The notes beneath the pieces are model-generated. The model saw only the letters and a program-made list of their open reading frames with translations, was not told where the DNA came from and ran no database searches. Source: Clostridiales bacterium (GTDB lineage Bacteria; Bacillota; Clostridia; Oscillospirales; Oscillospiraceae). From it: a stretch of 9,950 nt of DNA. Where the stretch lies: positions 9,985 to 19,934 of the forward strand of contig JAHZFC010000024.1 in NCBI GenBank assembly GCA_019421525.1. Reading direction: 5' to 3'. Shown piece after piece: positions 1 to 4,850 of the stretch. How positions within the stretch are numbered: the stretch's first letter is position 1; every line of letters starts with the position of its first letter. Position numbers and translations under genes: made by a program.

Positions 1-166
1 GGATGCCGTCCACCACCGCCCGGGCCCTGGGCCCCAGCTTCAGCACCCCCCGGGCGGCCCACACCCCCAGGAAAAAGCACAATACCGTGGCCACCGCCCC
101 GGTCTTCAGGGAGATCCACAGGGGGGACCAGTCCAGATCTCGGAGAATGGCGAGGATCTCTTCCAT
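1..166 (-). CDS. modB: Molybdate ABC transporter permease ModB (5' part, truncated by window edge)
   Basis: This is the first 55 or so codons of a gene that leaves the window at its left edge. The translation begins MEEILAILRDLDWSPLWISL and continues into a hydrophobic stretch (TGAVATVLCFFLGVWAA, about residues 21-37), then a basic region ending in VVDGI. The pattern D/E-W-x-PLWISLKT, then a first membrane helix, then RAxxDGI matches the N-terminus of ModB permeases, which carry molybdate or tungstate across the cytoplasmic membrane with ModA and ModC. The start is fixed by AAGGAGG at 178-184 on the minus strand, 11 nt from the ATG. It lies 119 bp downstream of modA on the same strand, as expected for modABC. 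Only the N-terminus is visible, so the family call rests on this stretch plus its position after modA. Confidence 0.85.
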   Translation of the reverse strand, partial: MEEILAILRDLDWSPLWISLKTGAVATVLCFFLGVWAARGVLKLGPRARAVVDGI

Positions 167-217
167 GGCGCGATCCGCCTCCTTACTGTTTCAAGCAGTG
201 TCGCAACAGGGCGCGCA

Positions 218-255
218 TCCGCCGGGAAGGGCCTTTGACGGTCCTTCCCGGCGGA
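218..255 (-). repeat. Long intercistronic hairpin between modA and modB
   Basis: Bases 218-233 pair with 240-255: 16 base pairs including one G-T wobble, with a 6-nt loop (234-239). No U-run follows on the minus strand, so it does not look like a standard intrinsic terminator. Stable hairpins between a solute-binding-protein gene and its permease gene are known, as in malE-malF, to protect the upstream message and raise binding-protein output relative to permease. That role is inferred here. Confidence 0.7.
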
Positions 256-285
256 CTGCATATCTGTGGGAGCGGGGATCGGTCC

Positions 286-1206
286 TCACTCCATATTGCT
301 CACAAAGAGGTAGCTCTCAAAGATGGCCATGACCTCGTCGGTCTGGAGGAAGGCGTAGAAGTCGTCCGCTGCTGCGGTCTGGGCCTCGTCCGCCTCGCTG
401 TTGACCACCCGGCTCATGGGGTAGACGATGCTGCCGGTGAGGGAGGTGTCCACCAGCTCGATGACCTCCACATCGTCGATGCGGGAGTAGGCGTCGGAGT
501 AATAGACGGTGCCCACCTCGTTGGAGCTCTCGGCCACGGCGTTCAGGGTTGCGGACACGTTGGCCGTCTCATTGATCTCCACCCCGCCCAGGGCCTCAGA
601 CACCTCCTGGGCGCTGAACTCGGCGGCATCCTTGCTGTCGTCCAGGATGCCCAGGGCCTGGAGGGCGGTGCGGGTGTACTGGCCCACGGGGACGGAGCTC
701 CCGGCCAGGGCCACGGAGGAGGCGTTGCCGATCTCAGACAGGGTGGTCACCGTGGTGCCGGAGCCCTTGTAGGTGATGAGGGCCACCTTGTTCTGCAGCA
801 GATCTACCCGGGTGCCCTCGATGGCCAGGCCGGACTCCTCCAGGTCGTCGGTCTGCCGGGCGCCGGCGGAGAAGAAGACATCGCACTCAAAGCCCTCCTG
901 GATCTGGCTGAGCAGGGTGCCGGAGGAGTCGGCGGAGTAGGTGACGGTGACATTGGGCTGACGCTCGTTGTACAGGGCGATGATGTCCTGGAAGGCGTTC
1001 TCCAGGGAGGCGGCGATGAACACCTGGATCTCCGCGGCGTCCAGCGCGGTGGTCTCATCCTGAGCGGGCTCGGAGGGGGCCTGGGAGGCAGGGGCCTCGG
1101 ACACAGGGGCGGAGGGCTCCTGGGAGCTCTGGCCGTTATCGCCGGAGCAGGCGGCCAGGGCAAAGGTCATGGTCAAAGCCATGAGCAGGGCAAGCAAGCG
1201 CTTCAT
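286..1206 (-). CDS. modA: Molybdate/tungstate-binding lipoprotein ModA
   Basis: Extracellular solute-binding protein of the molybdate ABC importer; it captures the oxyanion and hands it to ModB. The 306-aa product has a lipoprotein signal peptide (MKRLLALLMALTMTFALAAC, lipobox LAAC with Cys20), then a Ser/Pro/Glu/Ala-rich linker (about 21-55) that tethers it to the membrane. The binding domain starts near residue 59: VFIAASLENAF (62-72, the AASL oxyanion-binding motif), SADSSGTLLSQI (91-102), DVFFSAGA (109-116), VPVGQYTR (172-179) and GTVYYSDAY (232-240), all typical ModA ligand-site segments. E. coli ModA is about 50 aa shorter, a difference explained by the linker. The start is supported by a GGAAGG ribosome site and a good promoter upstream. 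It is first in the operon with modB, and divergent from a regulator with a related binding domain. Molybdate and tungstate cannot be told apart from sequence. Confidence 0.93.
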   Translation of the reverse strand: MKRLLALLMALTMTFALAACSGDNGQSSQEPSAPVSEAPASQAPSEPAQDETTALDAAEIQVFIAASLENAFQDIIALYNERQPNVTVTYSADSSGTLLSQIQEGFECDVFFSAGARQTDDLEESGLAIEGTRVDLLQNKVALITYKGSGTTVTTLSEIGNASSVALAGSSVPVGQYTRTALQALGILDDSKDAAEFSAQEVSEALGGVEINETANVSATLNAVAESSNEVGTVYYSDAYSRIDDVEVIELVDTSLTGSIVYPMSRVVNSEADEAQTAAADDFYAFLQTDEVMAIFESYLFVSNME

Positions 1207-1270
1207 ATCGATCGTTCCTTCCTTATCCTTTGTTTTGTTCTGTTTTATATATTTTTGTTTGATATCGTAC

Positions 1271-1299
1271 AGTATAATAAAGTCTTATCCGCTTTTCAA
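1271..1299 (-). promoter_or_regulatory. Sigma-A promoter of modA operon
   Basis: On the minus strand a -35 TTGAAA (1294-1299) and a -10 TATACT (1271-1276) are separated by exactly 17 bp, in the AT-rich gap upstream of modA. The predicted transcript starts near 1264, giving a leader of about 58 nt. Confidence 0.75.
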
Positions 1300-1309
1300 C
1301 TATTTTTTT

Positions 1310-1325
1310 CGGAGGTGATACACCG
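1310..1325. promoter_or_regulatory. Candidate operator between the divergent modA and regulator promoters
   Basis: A perfect GGTG-ATA-CACC inverted repeat (1314-1324) with partly symmetric flanks CGG and CG. It lies just upstream of the modA -35 element and about 33 bp upstream of the -35 of the divergent regulator gene, a reasonable position for a regulator serving both. It is short and unproven. Confidence 0.3.
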
Positions 1326-1357
1326 TTTTCCCGCAGCGGTCACAACCAAATCTTTCA

Positions 1358-1387
1358 TTGCCCTTTTGTACGAAACTGTGATATACT
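1358..1387 (+). promoter_or_regulatory. Sigma-A promoter of the HTH/molybdate-binding-domain regulator
   Basis: A -35 TTGCCC (1358-1363), an 18-bp spacer and a -10 TATACT (1382-1387) preceded by TGA, an extended -10. The transcript should start near 1394, about 24 nt before the start codon. Confidence 0.65.
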
Positions 1388-1417
1388 GGATCAAACTGGA
1401 ATGAAGGAGGGTGCCCC

Positions 1418-2329
1418 ATGGCTGACGATCTGCTCACCGCCCAGGAGGCGGCCGACTTTTTGAAGGTCAAAAAGACCACCGTATACGAGCTGGTGAAGCG
1501 GGGGGACCTGCCCTCCACCAAGATCGGCAAGCAGCTGCGCATCCCCCGGGCCGCCCTGGAGGGGATGACCGGGGCTGTCCGGGCCCGGCCCGACCCCAAG
1601 CCCCCTCTGCGGGAGGGGGGCCGGGCGGGAGTCATCCTGTGCGGACAGGACAGCTCCCTGGACCTGATCGCCAACCACGTCACCGCCAGCGCGGGCAACG
1701 GGGCGGTGGTCCTCCGCTCCCATGCGGGCAGCTACAACAGCCTGACCATGCTCTACCATGGCAAGGTGGACCTGGCCACCGCCCATCTGTGGGATGAGAA
1801 GTCGGGCACCTACAACCTGCCCTACATCGAAAAGCTGCTGCCCGGCATCGAGGTGACGGCGGTGCGCCTGTTCGGCCGGACCACCGGGCTGTATGTTCCC
1901 GCGGGCAACCCCAAGGGGGTGGAGGGGATATCCGCCCTGGCACGGACCGACCTGACCATGGTCAACCGGGAGCGGGGCAGCGGTGTTCGGGTGCTGGTGG
2001 ATGAAAAGCGCAAGGCCATGGGCCTGTCCCCCCGGCAGATCCGGGGCTATGACGACGAGCGGACCAGCCACGTGACGGTGGCCGCCGCCGTGGCCGGCGG
2101 CCCGGCGGACTATGGCTTCGGGGCGGAGGCCGCCGCCCGCCAGGTGGATGGGGTGGACTTTATCCCCCTCCAGCTGGAGTGGTACGACCTGGTGCTGCCC
2201 ACCCAGCGCCGGGAGGAGAGCGCCTTCCGGGCGGTACTGGACTTCGTCACCTCCCCCCAGTTCCGCCGGGAGCTGGCCCGGACCGGGCACTACGACCTGT
2301 CCCAGACGGGGACCATCTTCCAATTATGA
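1418..2329 (+). CDS. HTH regulator with C-terminal molybdate-binding-like (COG1910/PBP_like) domain
   Basis: A 303-aa cytoplasmic protein. Residues 4-50 form an excisionase/MerR-type HTH (LLTAQEAADFLKVKKTTVYE, then a wing with GDLPSTKIGKQLRIPRAAL). Residues about 71-290 match the periplasmic-binding-protein-like fold of COG1910: GSYNSLTMLYHGKVDLATAH (104-123), the LWDEKSGTYNLPYIEKLLPG block, AGNPKGVEGI, VNRERGSGVRVLVDE (182-196), AAAVAGGPADYGFG (222-235) and YDLVLP. This domain is related to molybdate-binding proteins and also occurs fused to MoeA. No signal peptide is present, so it would sense intracellular ligand. ATG 1418 has AAGGAGG 7 nt upstream. It diverges from modA across 211 bp with its own promoter, so the inference is that it controls modAB in response to molybdate or tungstate. 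The direction of control is unknown. Confidence 0.85.
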   Translation: MADDLLTAQEAADFLKVKKTTVYELVKRGDLPSTKIGKQLRIPRAALEGMTGAVRARPDPKPPLREGGRAGVILCGQDSSLDLIANHVTASAGNGAVVLRSHAGSYNSLTMLYHGKVDLATAHLWDEKSGTYNLPYIEKLLPGIEVTAVRLFGRTTGLYVPAGNPKGVEGISALARTDLTMVNRERGSGVRVLVDEKRKAMGLSPRQIRGYDDERTSHVTVAAAVAGGPADYGFGAEAAARQVDGVDFIPLQLEWYDLVLPTQRREESAFRAVLDFVTSPQFRRELARTGHYDLSQTGTIFQL

Positions 2330-2378
2330 CGGCGGGCGGGCATGACCTCGCTTTCTGTCAGGAACGCACGGCTGTCCA

Positions 2379-2407
2379 TTGCTATTTGAAGCAAAAAGAA
2401 GTATGCT
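2379..2407 (+). promoter_or_regulatory. Possible promoter of the alpha/beta hydrolase gene
   Basis: TTGCTA (2379-2384), 17-bp spacer, TATGCT (2402-2407); each box matches the consensus at 4 of 6 positions. It lies in the 139-bp gap after the regulator gene. An 8-bp palindrome CTGTACAG (2410-2417) covers the predicted start site and could be an operator. I see no terminator between the two genes, so read-through from the regulator is also possible. Confidence 0.4.
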
Positions 2408-2468
2408 GTCTGTACAGGACACGCCGCATCGGGCGCAGCCTGTAAAGACGACAACAGGGGGTATCGCA

Positions 2469-3398
2469 ATGGCGGTTTTCCAAGAGTTCACCTATCCCTC
2501 CAGCGACGGCCGGCACACCTGCTGGGCCGGACAGTGGCTGCCCGATGAGGGCCGGCCCCGGGCGGTGGTCCAGATCGTCCACGGGGTGGCCGAATACGCC
2601 GGGCGGTATGACGCCTTTGCCCGGTTTTTGGCCGGTTACGGCTTTGCCGTGTGCGGGGAGGACCACCTGGGCCACGGCAAGACCGTCACCGACGGGGCGT
2701 ACGGCTATTTTGGGGAGAAAAACGGCTGGTGGACGGTGACGGAGGACATCCGTCAGCTCCGCCAGCGGATGGGGGAACAGTTCCCCGGCGTGCCCTACTT
2801 TCTGATGGGCCACTCCATGGGCTCCTTCCTGACCCGGACCTACCTGTGCCGCTACCCCGGCACCGTGGACGGGGCCATCCTGTCGGGCACCGGGCAGGAG
2901 AGCGCCCTGCTGGTGGGGGCGGGCAGGCTGCTGGCCAGCCTCATCGCCCGCGTCAAGGGGCCGGACTACGTCAGTGCCCTGGTGAACAGCCTGTCCCTGG
3001 GGGCCTACAACAAGCAGTTCAAGCCCACCCGCACCACCGCCGACTGGATCAGCCGGGACGAGGCGGTGGTGGACCAGTACCTGGCCGACCCCTTCTGCAC
3101 CTTCACCCCCACGGTGGGCATGTTCCGGGATATGCTGGGGGGACTTCAGTACATCGCCAGCGAAAAGGCCCTGTCCCGGATGGACCCCAATACCCCCGTC
3201 TACCTGTTCTCCGGCGACCAGGATCCGGTGGGCACCAACGGCAAGGGGGTACGCAAGGTGTACGGCTATTTCCAGAAGCACGGCACCCGGGACCTGAAGC
3301 TCAAGCTCTACCCCGGCGGTCGGCATGAGATGCTCAACGAGCGCAACAAGGACGAGGTGTACGCCGACGTGCTGGCCTGGCTGGAGGAGCACATCTGA
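2469..3398 (+). CDS. Alpha/beta hydrolase, monoacylglycerol lipase/lysophospholipase type
   Basis: A 309-aa cytoplasmic serine hydrolase. VQIVHGVAEYAGRYD (34-48) carries the HG oxyanion-hole motif; EDHLGHGKT (64-72) is the usual strand-4 loop; FLMGHSMGSFLTR (111-123) holds the nucleophile elbow GHSMG with Ser116; YLFSGDQDPVG (245-255) supplies the acid Asp252; GGRHEMLNE (283-291) supplies His286. The order, spacing and the HGxxEhxxRY and GRHExLNE signatures are those of the Hydrolase_4 family (lysophospholipase/monoglyceride lipase), which hydrolyses acyl esters of glycerol or lysolipids. The exact substrate cannot be read. ATG 2469 is preferred to an in-frame TTG at 2379 because the family start fits, an AGGGGG ribosome site precedes it, and a promoter overlaps the upstream extension. 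It ends 9 bp before a strong terminator. No functional link to the flanking metal-uptake genes is evident. Confidence 0.88.
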   Translation: MAVFQEFTYPSSDGRHTCWAGQWLPDEGRPRAVVQIVHGVAEYAGRYDAFARFLAGYGFAVCGEDHLGHGKTVTDGAYGYFGEKNGWWTVTEDIRQLRQRMGEQFPGVPYFLMGHSMGSFLTRTYLCRYPGTVDGAILSGTGQESALLVGAGRLLASLIARVKGPDYVSALVNSLSLGAYNKQFKPTRTTADWISRDEAVVDQYLADPFCTFTPTVGMFRDMLGGLQYIASEKALSRMDPNTPVYLFSGDQDPVGTNGKGVRKVYGYFQKHGTRDLKLKLYPGGRHEMLNERNKDEVYADVLAWLEEHI

Positions 3399-3406
3399 AC
3401 TAAAAT

Positions 3407-3447
3407 AAACATCCCCCTCCGGCCTGCGGCCGGAGGGGGATGTTTTT
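3407..3447. terminator. Bidirectional Rho-independent terminator between convergent genes
   Basis: A perfect 18-bp stem (3407-3424 with 3428-3445) with a 3-nt loop. On the plus strand it runs into TTTTT (3443-3447); on the minus strand the stem end and following bases read TTTATTTTAG. It lies between the hydrolase stop (3398) and the ECF S-component stop (3452), so it can end both transcripts. Confidence 0.92.
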
Positions 3448-3451
3448 GCCG

Positions 3452-3982
3452 TTATGACCGGGGCGTTCCGCCCATCTGGCGGCAGAGCGCCGCCATAAGT
3501 CTGCGCAGAGGGACGAACAGCGCCAGGGCGATGACGAAGTTGCCGGCGCAGTGGAGCATATCAAAGAAGAGGCCGTTGACCCACCAGCTCACCATGGCCC
3601 CCCACCCCCCGGTAAACAGATAGACCGGAGCGCATAGGGTCCCGAACAACAGCCCGAACACGCCGGACAGCAGGGCCCAGCCCAGGGGGTGGGTCATCCT
3701 CCGAAGCAGCCAGGCGGCTATGGCCAGGATGGCCCAGATGTACAGGTAGTTGATGGACCACAGGTTGAAGCCGTAGAGGAGAAACTCCATCAGAACATAG
3801 ATGTAGATGGGAAAGACCGCCTTGGACCCAAAGGTGACGGCAAATAGCATCACCATCAGGGACACCGGCTCGATGTTGGGCAGGGCCGCCATGGCGACTT
3901 TGGCCGCGAAGGTCAGTCCGCCCAGCACCCCAAAGAGGGCCACCTCCCGTACGGTGAGGGCCAGCCGCCCGCTCTTAGCCAA
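3452..3982 (-). CDS. ECF transporter S component, predicted cobalamin uptake
   Basis: A 176-aa very hydrophobic integral membrane protein with about five to six helices (roughly 15-33, 38-56, 57-75, 78-94, 103-125 and 145-160). The motif ALPNIEPVSLMVMLF (33-47), then FGSKAVFPIYIYVLMEFLLY and WWVNGLFFDMLHCAGNFV (133-150), is typical of vitamin S components of energy-coupling factor transporters. These need a shared EcfA/A'/T module, not present here. The only start giving a family-like N-terminus (MAKSGRLALTVREVALFG) is a TTG at 3982, overlapping the end of the upstream DUF4430 gene by 8 nt. No ribosome site is visible, so translation is probably coupled to that gene. Cobalamin as substrate is inferred from the upstream B12 riboswitch and the DUF4430 partner, resembling CbrT-type systems; another corrinoid or precursor is possible. 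Confidence 0.8.
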   Translation of the reverse strand: MAKSGRLALTVREVALFGVLGGLTFAAKVAMAALPNIEPVSLMVMLFAVTFGSKAVFPIYIYVLMEFLLYGFNLWSINYLYIWAILAIAAWLLRRMTHPLGWALLSGVFGLLFGTLCAPVYLFTGGWGAMVSWWVNGLFFDMLHCAGNFVIALALFVPLRRLMAALCRQMGGTPRS

Positions 3983-4370
3983 CGGTGTACACCAGGGAGA
4001 AGGAGTCGCCGTCGGCGATGGGGGTCTGGTCCACGCCCAGGCTGGCGTACTCGTCGCCCACATAGAAGGCCCAGTAGGCCCCGTCGGTCTCATAGACGGC
4101 CTGCTCGCCATCCACAGTGGTGATCATCAGGCCGTACTCGCCTTCGTCGCCCTCCACCAGGCCCTCGGCCAGCAGCACCTCGCCCAGGTACTCCGCGTCG
4201 GTGTGGTAGGTGAAGTCCTTGCTGCTGCCGTCCTTGTGGACCACTTCCACGGTAATGGTCTTGCTGCCCTGGGTGGTAGCAGGCCGGGTGACGGCCCAGA
4301 CCACCGCGAACACGGCGATCAGCACCACCACCACCACCGCGGCCAGGATGAGTTTCCCGTTTTTCTTCAT
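3975..4370 (-). CDS. Membrane-anchored DUF4430 (transcobalamin C-terminal-like) protein
   Basis: A 131-aa protein. Residues 1-28 are a short basic N-terminus and one strong membrane helix with a run of valines (LILAAVVVVVLIAVFAVVW), lacking a lipobox Cys, so it is probably an uncleaved anchor facing outward. Residues 35-131 form a small beta-rich domain: KTITVEVVHKDGSSKDF, YLGEVLLAEGLV, YGLMITTVDGEQAVYETDG, AYWAFYVGDEYASLGVD, then IADGDSFSLVYTVG. This is the DUF4430 pattern, a fold related to the cobalamin-covering domain of transcobalamin and intrinsic factor. The start is fixed by AAAGGAGG with an 8-nt gap to ATG 4370. It is the first gene after a cobalamin riboswitch and overlaps the ECF S gene by 8 nt. 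The inferred role is capturing corrinoid at the surface and passing it to the S component; direct binding is not shown by sequence alone. Confidence 0.85.
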   Translation of the reverse strand: MKKNGKLILAAVVVVVLIAVFAVVWAVTRPATTQGSKTITVEVVHKDGSSKDFTYHTDAEYLGEVLLAEGLVEGDEGEYGLMITTVDGEQAVYETDGAYWAFYVGDEYASLGVDQTPIADGDSFSLVYTVG

Positions 4371-4399
4371 GTGTTTGTCCTCCTTTTTCTCTTTCCGCG

Positions 4400-4434
4400 A
4401 AAAAGCCGCGGCGCCCCTAACAGGGCGCCGCGGC
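4400..4434 (-). terminator. Riboswitch-controlled intrinsic terminator (expression platform)
   Basis: On the minus strand a 12-bp perfect GC stem (4434-4423 with 4416-4405, loop 4422-4417) is followed directly by UUUUU (4404-4400). It lies inside the leader, after the cobalamin aptamer and 29 nt before the DUF4430 start codon, as expected for a transcription-attenuation platform that stops reading when B12 is bound. A second hairpin (4457-4486: GCCGGA/TCCGGC arms) lies between aptamer and terminator. Confidence 0.85.
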
Positions 4435-4489
4435 CGTTTTCCCGCACGCAAAGACCGCCGGAGCCCCATACTGCGCAGGGTCCGGCTCC

Positions 4490-4630
4490 TCCAGCGTCCG
4501 TAGGTCTTCTGGCTCGCGGCTGGGAGGAGCGCATGTCCTCCCCGGTCTCCCCGCCTTCCCAGAGAAGCCTCCAGTGACCGGCTTTCGCCATGGGGGACCT
4601 TGAGCCGCACACAGCGGCGGTACCGTCCGG
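4490..4630 (-). ncRNA. Cobalamin (B12) riboswitch
   Basis: Read on the minus strand, the leader contains, in order: a small hairpin (GCCGC/GCGGC, 4604-4618), GGCGAAAGCCGGTCACTGG (4571-4589; the CACTG core of the B12 aptamer), GGGAAGGCGGGGAG (4547-4560), an arm with 7-bp stem (4522-4528 with 4536-4542), and GAGCCAGAAGACCTACGG (4498-4515), which corresponds to the conserved B12-box segment near the 3' end of the aptamer. CCGGTC/GACCGG (4576-4581 with 4542-4547) closes the core. The order and motifs match the cobalamin riboswitch family, although I could not draw a clean P1 closing stem by eye, so the outer borders are approximate. It should repress the DUF4430-ECF S operon when adenosyl- or related cobalamin is plentiful. 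Confidence 0.85.
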
Positions 4631-4717
4631 GGATCCCACCCGGTTGTCTTGTTCAGCCCGTGGGGTGTCAAACGGCCCCCCGCGGGCCACGGCGCTGGCA
4701 TATCCACTTGCGCTCCC

Positions 4718-4746
4718 AGTGTACCATGGCCGGCGGCGGTTGTAAA
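4718..4746 (-). promoter_or_regulatory. Sigma-A promoter of the B12-uptake operon
   Basis: On the minus strand: -35 TTTACA (4741-4746), 17-bp spacer, -10 TACACT (4718-4723) preceded by TGG (extended -10). The predicted start near 4711 gives a leader of about 340 nt that holds the riboswitch and terminator. Confidence 0.75.
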
Positions 4747-4760
4747 GACGGTTTTTTCCA

Positions 4761-4788
4761 GGGTGAAAAAATTCATAGCGTTCCACCC
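4761..4788. promoter_or_regulatory. Imperfect inverted repeat between divergent promoters
   Basis: GGGTGAAA (4761-4768) and TTCCACCC (4781-4788) are inverted copies with one mismatch, 12 bp apart. The site sits between the -35 elements of the B12-uptake operon and of the RACo operon, abutting the latter. It could be an operator serving either side; no regulator is identified. Confidence 0.25.
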
Positions 4789-4817
4789 TTGCGGCTTTGC
4801 CTCCCACCCAGTATAAT
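4789..4817 (+). promoter_or_regulatory. Sigma-A promoter of the RACo-DUF2284 operon
   Basis: -35 TTGCGG (4789-4794), 17-bp spacer, perfect -10 TATAAT (4812-4817). The start site would fall near 4824, about 27 nt before the ATG at 4851. Confidence 0.7.
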
Positions 4818-4850
4818 GAAAGCAACTATCGATCACAGGAGGCGGCCCCT

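Noticed and set aside
235..1404. 389-codon open frame on the plus strand opposite modA
   Set aside because: Its Gly/Leu/Val/His-rich translation is an antisense artefact; modA on the other strand has a lipobox, ligand motifs, promoter and ribosome site.
4322..4338. Short CAC trinucleotide repeat
   Set aside because: Only about five units, explained by the polyvaline stretch of the membrane anchor; not a notable tandem repeat.
3807..4577. Plus-strand frame with a run of histidines and a charged tail
   Set aside because: The His codons are the reverse complement of GTG valine codons in the DUF4430 membrane helix; the frame also spans the riboswitch.
4367..4836. Minus-strand frames upstream of the DUF4430 gene that would extend it or form a separate small protein
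   Set aside because: They run through the riboswitch, terminator and promoter; their translations show no family features and the DUF4430 start has its own ribosome site.
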